Origin: Nematopogon swammerdamellus
Lineage: Eukaryota > Arthropoda > Insecta > Lepidoptera > Adelidae
Direction of reading: 5' to 3'
DNA length: 64,000 nt
NCBI GenBank assembly: GCA_946902875.1
Contig: OX336340.1
Location: 25,373,566 to 25,437,565, forward strand
Shown piece after piece: positions 1 to 11,300 of this stretch (positions are counted from its first letter, which is position 1; every line of letters starts with the position of its first letter). The notes beneath the pieces were generated by a model that was not told where the DNA came from, did no database searches, and saw nothing but the letters and a program-made list of their open reading frames with translations. Position numbers and translations under genes: made by a program.

Positions 1-753
1 CGTAATTGTATCTAAGAGTCTGACTACTGTTATTCCCACTAACAAATTTTGACAATTCGATACACTTTGTATCATTAGATTTTTAATATGACTTTTGTAA
101 TAAATGTAAACTAATTGTTTTATTTTTTTATTTGACTTGATAAATATGAAATATCAAAATTGACAATGGCACTATACACCAGATATAGGTCATTTAAATA
201 GGCAGTGTGGTCAGATTCTTCAGTATTCATGTTTATGCTGTAAATATGAATGCTCTTGTGAGCGGTAGTATGGGTTAATTATTTGTAAGTTACTATAATA
301 TAATACTTATAAGGTACTAACAAAACATTCTGACTTGCGAAGTTTGTTTGTCAGTTCTTCTTCGCATTGAATTTAGAACTGGCGGAATTTTCGACATGTC
401 CAAGCGTAGGTTACCCACCTATGGATGAAATTATACAATAAACAATAAACAATTTCCCACCTCAGTCTGGGCAGCTTTAGTAATGCAGTTTATTTTTATG
501 TACAGCATAATATGTGTAACATGTAAACTGATTATCAGCAATCGTTAGTTCTTTCATTAAGACAATATTCTTGTCATGATTCTAACTTCTAAAATTTAAT
601 TAAAGACTCAGGAAGTATTTTTTGAAGGGACGCTTTTAGAAGCAGCTTGGGATGGGGGCCTTACTCAGAAAAAGTGAAACGTCGCGAAAGTGCGAACGGG
701 AGTTGCAACGCTCCTCATTGGTTGGGCACCATCTATGAGAGTTATTTTCAACC
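1..753. other. AT-rich stretch without a recognisable gene
   Basis: No open frame here looks coding. The part at about 330-455, with the word AACTGGCGG followed by two AATAAACAATAAAC-like words, resembles 37530-37650, so it is probably the 3' tail of a shared dispersed retroelement. Confidence 0.4.
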
Positions 754-1060
754 ATTTTTTTTATGGAAAATGACACGGTTGGCTACATCACCTACAACAT
801 CCGTGATGTCAGCCCATAACACCGGGTGAACTTGGTGCCACGTCAGTGCTTCCCTTCACGTCAGGGCTACACTGAACTGGACGGAAAACACATACTATTT
901 ACATAGCCGTTTCGACCGACCATTCATTCAGTGCGGTGGTAACTACCCGGGCGGATTAAACCCTACCACCTAGTAATATAAGAAGGGAGTAATATCCCCG
1001 ATAGTCTCCTTTTGCAACATCCACGGGGAGAGATGCAGTGGGGCTATTCTTATTGTATTG
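754..1060 (-). repeat. SINE fragment, 3' body and tail, reverse orientation
   Basis: Read on the minus strand this is the body and A-tail of the window's main SINE family. It has the blocks ACTATTTACATAGCCGTTTC, GTGCGGTGGT and CCCTACCACCTAGTA, and a terminal oligo(A) seen here as oligo(T) near 755. The tRNA/5S-like head is missing. Instead the body joins the GCATCTCTCCCCGTG module (about 1020-1050) that also precedes the heads of the copies at 4459 and 29817. Confidence 0.75.
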
Positions 1061-2030
1061 GTTTTGTTACCTAGCTAGGTTGTGAAAGAATAAGCTGAAA
1101 GGAATATCTCAAACGCTCCTAATTGGCTGGGCAGCGCGTAGGCTAAGGCTACATACATAGACTCTAAGAAAAAACCCTCCTTATGCCTCGCGCAGTCGGG
1201 TAAAAACTATGTAAGACTATTTTTAAGATTCGGTTTAACCTTTCAACTAACTACGTATGGAAAGAAGTTAATAAATAAAACATAAAATATTTTTTTTGTT
1301 ATTAATTTATTTTGCAACTTAACCATTGAGTATATTGCACTTAGTATATTTATTTATTATATTTCATACAAATATTCTAGTTGGTAATTCTTTGGTGAGA
1401 TTTAAAGGTAGCGTAAGTTTAGCGTAGCGTAAGTGTAACAACATTCACACAGTCTTAATACATATTTGTTTTATAAAAATCAACTTATTATATTATGTGT
1501 AGGTATACATATTATATACGAGTACATATTATATAAACTTGCATATTACTTTCATAAATAACAATTATTGTTATATATGGAAGTAAAATTTTACTTTAGA
1601 ATATTTAGCTTGAACTTCTATGAACATTAGGTTGATTACCTTAATATATTATGGCACTGAAATAAAATAAAAAATTGCGTGTTGTCATTTATTTAATCAG
1701 TTCTTACATTTATGCATTAATTAGGCTCTATTAACAATTTTCAAAATGTTTTCATGCGTAAATATCATTCTATGATAGCATGTTTGCTATGTTGCTACAT
1801 CAGCTGAAGAAAAGGCCGTATTCTTATTACTTTCCAAATTCTTCTACATCCTAATTCATCATAAATAATTCCAATTTAACAACTCGTAACTAAGTTACCG
1901 GCTGTAAATAATGTGCATCGAGCTTTGGAAAGAGACAATCCGGTTGTAGAGCGTCGTCTCTGTCGCACAGATCCAGCCAAAACATGGAAACAATCTTGAT
2001 AATTCGCACTATTAACGAATTAAGATAACA
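1061..2030. other. AT-rich intergenic DNA, nothing recognisable
   Basis: I see no coding exon or complete mobile element. A word at about 1947-1972 (GTAGAGCGTCGTC) is also the arm of the hairpin at 28318-28379. Confidence 0.4.
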
Positions 2031-2310
2031 TACACGGTGTTGCAATTGCCCCCGTAATATTTTTAACTGACATATTCAGGGGGTGGTTCTATATGTGAAA
2101 AAATAACTTATGCGGCAAAAAAGAAATTGAAACAAAAATAAAATTTATTTTTTCCATACAAAATTCTAATACCTATTCTCAAAATGTATGGGGAAAATAA
2201 TTTTTTTTCTCTTCAAATTAAATAGTCGTAGAACAAAAGTTGTTCGGTTTCATGTAGGTACAGAATAACCCCCTTTCGGGTTTAACCGTTGGGGTTACAA
2301 CACCGTGTAT
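2031..2310. mobile_element. MITE, TACACGGTGTTGCA family, complete copy
   Basis: Terminal inverted repeats start TACACGGTGTTGCAA on the left and read TTACAACACCGTGTA on the right, flanked by TA-rich sequence. The interior is AT-rich with long A/T runs and has no ORF. Another complete copy lies at 8466-8735 and a partial one at 28143-28312. Confidence 0.8.
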
Positions 2311-2346
2311 ACAATGTATCATCCATCATTTTATCAATGTATCGTC

Positions 2347-2396
2347 CAAAGAGTTTGTATTACGTAGGAGCGCAGCGACGTAATACAAACTCTTTG
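2347..2396. mobile_element. 50-bp palindromic hAT-like micro-MITE
   Basis: The arms are CAAAGAGTTTGTATTACGT and its exact reverse complement around a 12-nt centre. The flanking 8-mers GTATCGTC and GTATCATC match at 7 of 8 positions, as expected for an aged 8-bp target-site duplication. A second copy with a perfect duplication is at 29701-29752. Confidence 0.75.
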
Positions 2397-2498
2397 GTAT
2401 CATCATCATATTGTATGTATCATCCATCATAATGGCAATTCCTTACATTCATCGATCGTGATCGGCGAATATAACTTTGTCATATTTTTTGAGTATAT

Positions 2499-4267
2499 GT
2501 GGTGGCCATATAATTAAGAACGATATTTAGTTAGAGGAAATTTTTAATAAAGCATGTCATAATTTTTTGTGTTTCTTCTCAGAAGTAATTTGTTGTTCTA
2601 TGAAATGGTTATGTGGATAAAGCAAACTGAATTATGAATACAGATATAAAATAAAACGTTGGATTTTTTTCTAAAGTACATTTATTTTAAACACTAACAA
2701 ATTTACGTACAAATGAGCTGGACAAATAATTAAGAACGATAAGTAAACTGTTAAAAAAAATTATCAGGTTGAACTTGAAGTCAATAAATTTATATTAAAG
2801 TAAGATAATTTACATTGTAGAAGAGAAGATACTACTTCTTTGATACAACTTAATACTTAGTGGCATGTCCACGGCTCTTGATACAACTTAATACTTAGTG
2901 GCATGTCACGGCTTACACCGGCGAGGCATTGATTCTATCAATTTTTGACATGTTTCAAGAGAAAGAGCGTTCCATTCTTCCAAAAAAACGTCGTACAGTT
3001 CTCTTAAATTGCCACATTGTCTATTTGATACCTTTTTCTTGACTTCGCACCAAAGATGTTCTATAGGATTTAAATGTGGGCTGTCAGCTGGCCAATCTAA
3101 GACAGAAACAGCCTGTGAGTCGAGGAATTCCTTCACCGACCGTGCAGTATGCTTTGGATCGTTGTCGTGCTGGAATGTCCAAGTGACCGGAAGTACATCT
3201 TCAGCATAGAGTAACATTGTTTCCTCCAGTATATCTTTGTATTGATACTAATCCATGTTGCCTTCTAGGAGCCTAGCAGGCCCGACTCCATGACCAGAAA
3301 AGCACCCCCAAATTTTCAAGTTTCCACCGCCATGCTTTAATGTCACTTTTGTGAACTTGGGGTCGAATGCTTTATTCGCAGGGCGTCGTACGTATTGTCT
3401 TCCATCAGAGGACATCCTGTTTATTTTAGTTTCATCAGATAAAAGAAAATTTTTCCACTGTCTAACTGTCCAGTTTTCATATCTTCTTGCAAATGCGATA
3501 CGGACTTGCCTATGGTGCAGTGTCAACATGGGTACCTTCTGTGCTATCCTTCCGAATAACTTCTCTTCTACTATACGCCTTCGGATGGTGCGTGCCGAGA
3601 TTGCTGAGGGATTGTTTTCGCCAAAAACATCATTTTTTATTTCATTGGACCCTTTAAATAGAAATTTTTTAGCCAAACGAACAATGTTTCTATCGTCTCG
3701 ACGAGATGTCTTCTTCTGTTTAGGCGCGCGCGGTATATTTGAAGTAGTTTGATATGTATTGAAATGCTTCACAGCGTGGAAAACCATGGTTTTTGAACAT
3801 TTCACATGGTCTGCTATCTTTTTATACGACCAGTTGTTCTCGCGAAGTCTTATTATAACTTCTCTCAAAGGTTGATCACAACTTTAATTTTTTCCACATT
3901 GTTTTAAATGAAATAAACACGTCTTAGTATTTTTACAGCAACAAATGGCGCCAAAATTATACAAAAAGTGACATAGCACAAAGTGTTCTAAATTCAAATT
4001 ATGATAAAAAATAAATTTAGTCTGCGTTCTTAATTATGTGACCAGCCTGTAAGTATAGTACTATGGGTTCAGATGTTAGGTTTACGTATTGTATTACAAT
4101 TTCATAGTTTCTTTTTTTAATGGTGGTGTATAATGAATGTACAAATAGTATGGAAGTATTTTGCCATACCACAAAAAATAAAAGAAAATTTATCCAATAT
4201 GTTATGCATCTTTGTTCGAAAAAAATATGTCCTTAAAATAATCGTTCTTAATTATATGGCCACCACT
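2499..4267 (-). mobile_element. Tc1-like DNA transposon with IR/DR-type ends
   Basis: The outer ends at 2499 and 4267 share the inverted repeat GTGGTGGCCATATAATTAAG. About 215 bp inward on each side is a second, related site (around 2716 on the left and 4050 on the right) sharing ATAATTAAGAACG. This gives the paired-site IR/DR layout known from some Tc1/mariner elements. The ends abut TA dinucleotides, the usual Tc1 target. The transposase remnant lies between, on the minus strand. The element is about 1.77 kb. Confidence 0.85.
2906..3883 (-). pseudogene. Tc1-like transposase, one in-frame amber codon, no ATG
   Basis: One reading frame runs from about 3883 to 2906 and encodes a helix-turn-helix DNA-binding half followed by a DDE catalytic half. 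The catalytic acids are visible: LLSDETK (first D), FQHDNDPKHT (second D) and NPIEHLWCEVK (E), with the spacing of a DD34E enzyme. The frame is broken once, by a TAG at 3248-3250, between the two catalytic aspartates. There is no ATG in frame: the first methionine-like codon at 3868 is TTG, and the frame closes upstream at a TAA near 3884. An ATG at 3899 is in another frame. With only these lesions the copy is recently dead. Whether the family is still active elsewhere cannot be judged from here. Confidence 0.85.
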
Positions 4268-4458
4268 ATACAAATTGTATAAAATGTTCATATGGATTTG
4301 CAGGTATTTGCTGAAAAAAATATTTTGTAATTTTCGAGTAAACGTACGCTTCACGTTATTTCTATGAGTAAACAACAGACATTTGACATTTTGACAATAT
4401 TGTTATACTATGTCATTCGATATATCTATGCGTCCTACTCTGTTCTAATTGCCACTTT

Positions 4459-4884
4459 GTACCGTGTGGGGTCGGTACTTAAAAAGAATACCCCCACTGC
4501 ATCTCTCCCCGTCGCATGTCGTAAAAGTCGACTAAGGGATAAGAAAATTCGTCAGCCTCGGTAGCTCAGTGGCGCGGTTGGTTAGTCAACTGTTATTAAG
4601 CAACGCTGAGCGCGGTCAGTGATTGGATGGGTGACCGCTCGACCGTTGGAGGCTGACCGTGGTTCGGATTCCACGTTAAACTGTAGGTCCCTTCCCTTCT
4701 TACTTTACTAGGTGGTCGAAACGGCTATGTAAATAGTTCGTGTTTTCCGTCCAGTTTAGTGTAGCCGACATGAAATGAAGGGAAGCACTGACATGGCACC
4801 TAGTTCACCCTGTGTTATGGGCTGACATCACGGATGTTGTAGGTGATGTAGCCAACCGTGTCAGGTTCCATAAAAAAAAAAAAA
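4459..4884 (+). repeat. Composite SINE with tRNA/5S-like head, internally deleted
   Basis: The copy starts with a GTACCGTGTGGGGTCGGTAC module. It continues with a Pol III-like head (A-box-like TAGCTCAGTGG at 4562, a 5S rRNA-like block at 4591-4650, B-box-like GGTTCGGATTCC near 4671) and ends in the family body and an A-tail. It is nearly identical to 29817-30289 but lacks about 50 bp of body, with GGTCG-type microhomology at the deletion point near 4713. Confidence 0.85.
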
Positions 4885-5140
4885 CTTGAAATATCGGAAT
4901 TTTTGCAGATACGCACACATCCGGCCGGTCTATGTCTATGCGTTACGAACTAGGCCCTCCTGTACCCTAATCACGAGATTTAACCTACTACGCTACGCCG
5001 TGTTCTCCGCATCATTTTGTATGGAGAAACGGAGCAGTGCCTCTAGTGATAGATTTGCGAACTTCGTTTCTCTATACAACGTAGCGTAGTGATTAGGGTA
5101 CTGATACGGTAGATGATCTCGCAAGGTGAATTTGATTGAG

Positions 5141-5398
5141 TCAACGAGGCGCGTTGCACTGCCGGCAGTCGGGCAGGCACGGCGGCGGCGGGGGCGGCGC
5201 CTGGTGCTGGGTGTGGTGTAGCGGCAGCAGCAGCGGCGCGGAGAGCGCCGGCAGCGGCAGCACCCACTCCGGGCACACGCGACCCATCACCAGAGACAGC
5301 GGCAGCAGCTCCCCGCGCGGCGCCACCGGCCTGAACGCCGACCAGCGCCCGGCCTCGGCCAGGTGGCTCTCCGCCGGCGGTGCCTTCTCACGCTGACC
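5141..5398 (-). CDS. dmrt93B: dmrt exon 5 (C-terminal, stop)
   Basis: The acceptor TACAG ends at 5399 and the frame enters in phase 0. The 85 codons are strongly GC-biased and end in [12 protein letters not shown] before TGA at 5143-5141. The tail is rich in Pro, Leu and Ala and has no recognisable domain. Confidence 0.75.
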   Translation of the reverse strand, partial: GQREKAPPAESHLAEAGRWSAFRPVAPRGELLPLSLVMGRVCPEWVLPLPALSAPLLLPLHHTQHQAPPPPPPCLPDCRQCNAPR

Positions 5399-8300
5399 CT
5401 GTACCAACATTACAATCTTATTACATTTATTATAATTCATTAAAACATGTGCATTGTCGTACGAGGAGGGAGGTCGAGAGACGAATTCAACTGATCTTCC
5501 GCAAAATTTAAAAACCCGTTTAAATGACCAGTGTGTCCTCCCGGTTATGACGTACGGATGTGAAACGTGGACGCTGACGGTCGCTGTTGAACCAAAGTTG
5601 CCCAGCGAGCAATGGAGCGAGCCATGCTGGGAATATCGCTACGTGATATGGTGCGTACCGAGGCAATCCGCCGACGCACCAAAGTAGTCAATATTGGATA
5701 CCGGGTGGCTAAGCTCAAGTGGCAGTGGGCTCGGGACGTTAGCCGAAGAGACGACGACCGTTGGAGTAATCTTGTCCTACACTGGCGGCCGTGGACAGGA
5801 AAACGGAGTGTGGGAAGACCACCCGCCAGGTGGGACGACGACATCAAGTACGTCGGCGGAAAGCAGTGGTTCCGTACCGCTGAAGGCCGGGAGGACTGGA
5901 GGAAAATTGGAGAGGCGTATGTCCAGCAGTGGACGCTTACACGCTGACTGACTGACTGACTGCATAGCTGTCCTAAGTACCTGATTAGCGTTGAAGTGTT
6001 CGACGGCGCGCAGCAGGTCGTGGTTGCACCTGCGGAGTACGAGCTCGAGCACGGCTCGCTTCTTGCCCGGGAAAAGCTTGCCCAGCATGTCCAGACCCGC
6101 CGCGCTCACCGAACCCTCGTCCGAGGAGCTGGGCCGAGGGGAGCCCTCCCTGATGACGAGGCAAACGATTTTGTTGCATTTTCGAACCTTCTGACACAGT
6201 AGGGGAAAGGGGTTGGAATTAAGGATACTGGAATATTAACAAGTCGCTGGTTGGGAGAGGAAAAGATGGAGTGGTGGGAAGGGAGGAGAGGAGGAAGGGA
6301 GTTAGAGAGATGTATCGGGGGAGGGATGGAGAGAATATATTGCGTCGACTCAAATAAAGCATAACCTACAAGCTAGTTATACAGGTTGTTAAAACGGCGA
6401 GTACATTAATTTCGCCAGCGCAATCCTCATGTTTTTCCTAGACAAAAAAGCAAATAAAGTTTTTCTCTAAAGTGTCTAGTTTCGAGATATGAATTTTTAA
6501 AATGTATGTTTTATAGTGTAATTTAACGCGCTGCTGCCTCCTCCTGCCGACCTCCAGTCCTCCACTCACAAAGCTAACCCCCGCCCCTCCCGCCAACACC
6601 TCCGTCCGAGGCGCTCACGTCTCACCCGCTCTTCCCCCCTCCGTGCTGCCCTGTTGTCATTAGATCATTTTTACACAAAAATAATCAATTTGTATGAAAA
6701 CTGTAGCTTTTTATTTAAAGGGAATTCATAAAAAAGTTGTTTGACTTTTTTGTTACTCTTGATCCCAATAATCATTTCCTATATTTAATATACTCGCCGT
6801 TTTACAACCTGTATATATAAATTAAACTACATACCTACTACCACACACGCTCGCCCGACAATTTGTCTAATTGGTGTTGTGCTGGATGAACTCGAGTAAA
6901 TTACAGCACAACACCGACCACCATGGTTAGCAACGTAAGTAATAGGATAGGACAAGGTACTCGTAAGTCGTAACTATGGAGAAGCAAGAAAGGCGCGCAA
7001 GCACGAGACTCGGTGGGAGCACCACGCCACAAGGTGAGAGGTGACTATTCCGTCGCCCTTCAGCGCGGATCTTGTCCCTATTCCTTAGTCGCCTTTTGGG
7101 GCATGCACGGGTAAAGATGCAGTGGTACTCACCGGTTCCTGGAGGAGAGGGACGCTGACGGGGCGCGGGGAGAATCAGCGGAAGTGGAGCAGCACTCGGC
7201 GGGAGAGTCGCTCGTCTCGCTGTCGATGTGGATAGAGATGCAGTGGTACTCACCGGTTCCTGAAGGAGAGGGACGCTGAGGAGGCGCGGGGAGAATCAGC
7301 GGAAGTGGAGCAGCACTCGGCGGGAGAGTCGCTCGTCTCGGTGTCGATGTGGATAGAGATGCAGTGGTACTCACCGGTTCCTGGAGGAGAGGGACGCTGA
7401 TGAGGCGCGGGGAGAATCAGCGGAAGTGGAGCAGCACTCGGCGGGAGAGTCGATCGTCTCGCTGTCGATGTGGATAGAGATGCAGTGGTACTCACCGGTT
7501 CCTGGAGAAGAGGGACGCTGATGAGTCGCGGGGAGAATCAGCGGAAGTGGAGCATCACTCGGCGGCAGAGTCGCTCGTCTCGCTGTCGATGTGGATAGAG
7601 ATGTAGTGGTACTCACCGGTTCCTGGAGGAGAGGGACGCTGATGAGGCGCGGGGAGAATCAGCGGAAGTGGAGCAGCACTCGGCGGGAGAGTCGCTCGTC
7701 TCGCTGTCGATGTGGATAGAGATGCGGTGGTACTCACCGGTTCCTGGAGGAGAGGGACGCTGATGAGGCGCGGGGAGAATAAGCGGAATTGGAGCAGCAC
7801 TCGGCGGGAGAGTCGCTCGTCTCGTTGTTGATGTGGATAGAGATACAGTGGTACTCACCGGTTCCTGGAGGAGAGGGACGCTGACGAGGCGCGGGGAGAA
7901 TCAGCGGAAGTGGAGCAACACTCGGCAGGAGAGTCGCTTGTCTCGCTGTCGATGTGGATCGGCTGCGCGAGACAAACTTCCGCTCATTCTATTCTTCAAC
8001 ACAAACTATTTACATAGCCGTTTCGACCGCCGCCGTTTCGCTCACGGTGGTATCACCCATCAAACCCTACCACCTAGTAAGAAGGGAAGAATACATAATT
8101 AGTAGTAGGTATGTATAGAGGATTATACACATAGATATAATTCAATTACTAAAAATTTTCAGTTTGAGTAAGTTACTTTTTTGGTTAGAATTATTATTCT
8201 TATTTTTATTGGGTGTGGCTTAAAACCAGCGACTCCATGTAGCTCACGAGCTACATGCACATGCTGTGTCACATACTTTTCCTCTTCATACATACATGAC

Positions 8301-11300
8301 CCAGCCCCATGAAGCTCCACTTATTTTAAACATCCTACCGCCTCTTGAATCTTGATTGTGAAATAATTTTTTTTCATTAAATTCAATTAAACCTATTATT
8401 TGGGCAGGAAGACCTTTCCATAGAAGAAAGGCCTGCAAAATCGATACGCAGTAAAGTCTATGGTATACACGGTGTTGCAACCCCAACCGTAAAACCCGAA
8501 AGGGGGTGATTCTGTGCATGAAATAGAACAACTTTTGTTCTACGACTTTTTAATTAAAAAAAAAAAAATTTTTTTTTCTCCATACATTTTGAGATTAGGA
8601 AAAATTTTATGGAAAATATATATTTTTTTTCGTTTCAAAAAAATTTTTTTCGCCACAGAAGTTGTTTAGTTTCACATATAGAATAACCCCCTTTGTCAGT
8701 TAAAAATATTACGGGGGCAACTGCAACACCGTGTATATACATAGGTATACATAGTATGAATGTAAGTCGGACGGACCTCGTGCTCGCCGGCTAGCGAGTC
8801 CGGCTCTGCGCCGGGGCTGGGGCAGGGCCTCGTGACCCGCATGCCGTAGATCCTGCCCGGTGGCAGACTCTCCAGCGCGGAGCCGCTCTCCGCCGCCGCC
8901 AGGTGCAGGGCGATCTTGTCTTCGGCGGCCTGCTGCCGTTTCAGCGCCACCTGACACCAACCAACCACCCGCCAGTTACGATAGATTGAACATTCATTAT
9001 TGCTACACAAATCATTAGCATGAAAAATAATACAACGACTGCAGGTACATACAAGAGGTACCTGGTGGACTTATCCCTTTAGCAGTTTCTAACATCCAAC
9101 CTTTAGGTGTGTGAAATGTGTAAATAAATTATTCTAGCTAGTAGCAAAGATAAGGATGTAAAAATTTAAAATTAAACATTTATCCTTGGTCGCCTTTTAC
9201 GACCTGAACGAATGCATATATTTTCTTAATTTTTTTAAAAGTGTGGACTTTTAAAAACTCATCTGATGAAAAACTTAATAAAATTAAACTGCTTAATAAA
9301 AATTAAAACTAAAAACATAATATTATTACATTACGAAAATTTCCTCTATTTCGGCCATGTCGTCGCCGCAGCGGTACCCAACCCAGCACATTGGCTGAAT
9401 TTCGAGGCTAATTCGCCGTACGAGATGAGCCTTGGCACGTGTACCTTCTTACATATTATCTACTTACTTATTGATAAAATTACACAGCAAAAATTTTGTT
9501 TACTTATGCCCACATCAACTACACATCAACAACGTTCTTGGTCCACATGTAGAACAGAAGTGCACTAGGATGGATTTAACGTAGAAGTTATTTTTCCTAG
9601 CGAATTCATTCCATTTCCTGTCGATCTTCTTCAGTATTCTGAGCACAAACTTATCTCAGAAATCTAATAACATTTTTGCAGGCGGTATTTATTTTATACA
9701 TTACGGTAGCCGCGCCGCGCGGGCCTCCCGTGCCGAAGGCGTCAATCCGAATTCACGGAGATGGCAGCTTCATTGAAAACATAAACAAGAGAACTCGATC
9801 CGCGTCCAAATCGCATTAGAACCCACACGAGGCAAGAATACTGCACTCTGTAGCTCCCTTATCCTACCCTCCATTCGACTTTCATCCTTAAACGAATAAC
9901 GTTACAACTGAATTTTCATTAAAGAAAAGCTCCTTTTGGAACGATTCTTTTTACCAGATTTTCCGTTGTAATAGAGCCGTAATTCCCTTACTGTTATAGC
10001 TTAAATTGCATTGAAATAATCCGCAGTAAGTTTGAAGACCCGATGCATTACATCGAGCAAACTGATCGATGGTTCGGTGACGCGACAGATATAAAGTAAA
10101 CATAGCCACTTGTTTAAATAAACTGGGTGCATTAACTTCGACGTGAGACGGGTCCCGTAATGCATATGAAATACGATAATCTGTTACAATTAAATAGATC
10201 CCGCACGTGGTAACATACTTAGTTATATCACAGAGCTGTGGTTATACTACCTACTTTGGGTTAGTAACAGTAGATTTAAGGATTGTAAATGTTTAGTACG
10301 ATTGTTCGTTTTAGCCTAGAGTTGTATCTGATATGAATCCTATTGTCTAAGTAACTTCGAGGGTGTAAGGAAACTGTGAGGAATTACCTGTGCCGCTATG
10401 AATCACTACCGCTCCTTGATGAGGCCGCACTTTGGACACTGGCAGTGCCTGTAGGCGCACGCCTTCTTGTGTCAGCGCAAGCTCGAGGTGAGGCGTTACC
10501 TGTGCCGCCATGATGCGCTGCCGCTCCTTGATGAGGCCGCACTTTGGAAACTGGCAGTGCCTGTAGGCGCACGCCTTCTTGTGTCAGCGCAAGCTCGAGG
10601 TGAGGCGTTACCTGTGCCGCCATGATGCGCTGCCGCTCCTTGATGAGGCCGCACTTTGGACACTGGCAGTGCCTGTAAGCGCACGCCTTCTTGTATCAGC
10701 GCAAGCTCAAGGTGAGGCGTTACCTGTGCCGCCATGATGCGCTGCCGCTCCTTGATGAGGCCGCACTTTGGACACTGGCAGTGCCTGTAGGCGCACGCCT
10801 TCTTGTATCAGCGCAAGCTCAAGGTGAGGCGTTACCTGTGCCGCCATGATGCGCTGCCGCTCCTTGATGAGGCCGCACTTTGGACACTGGCAGTGCCTGT
10901 AGGCGCACGCCTTCTTGTATCAGCGAAAGCTCGAGGTGAGGCGTTACCTGTGCCGCCATGATGCGCTGCCGCTCCTTGATGAGGCCGCACTTTGGACACT
11001 GGCAGTGCCTGTAGGCGCACGCCTTCTTGTATCAGCGCAAGCTCAAGGTGAGGCGTTACCTGTGCCGCCATGATGCGCTGCCGCTCCTTGATGAGGCCGC
11101 ACTTTGGACACTGGCAGTGCCTGTAGGCGCACGCCTTCTTGTGTCAGCGCAAGCTCGAGGTGAGGCGTTACCTGTGCCGCCATGATGCGCTTCCGCTCCT
11201 CGATGAGGCCGCACTTGGGACACTGGCAGTGCCTGTAGGCGCACGCCTTCTTGTATCAGCGCAAGCTGGAGGTGAGACATTACCTTTGCCGCTATGAATC

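Noticed and set aside
4561..4690. tRNA gene or 5S rRNA gene
   Set aside because: A- and B-like boxes and a 5S-like block exist, but the block arrangement fits neither RNA. The same structure recurs with SINE body and A-tail at several sites.
5694..5951. Second plus-strand frame across the RTE fragment
   Set aside because: It is a shadow of the RT-derived frame at 5612-5947, which carries the conserved words.
7129..7858. 81-codon ORFs [10 protein letters not shown].. as separate small genes
   Set aside because: They start inside the intron-like spacer and repeat every 121 bp. They are copies of dmrt exon 3 plus spacer.
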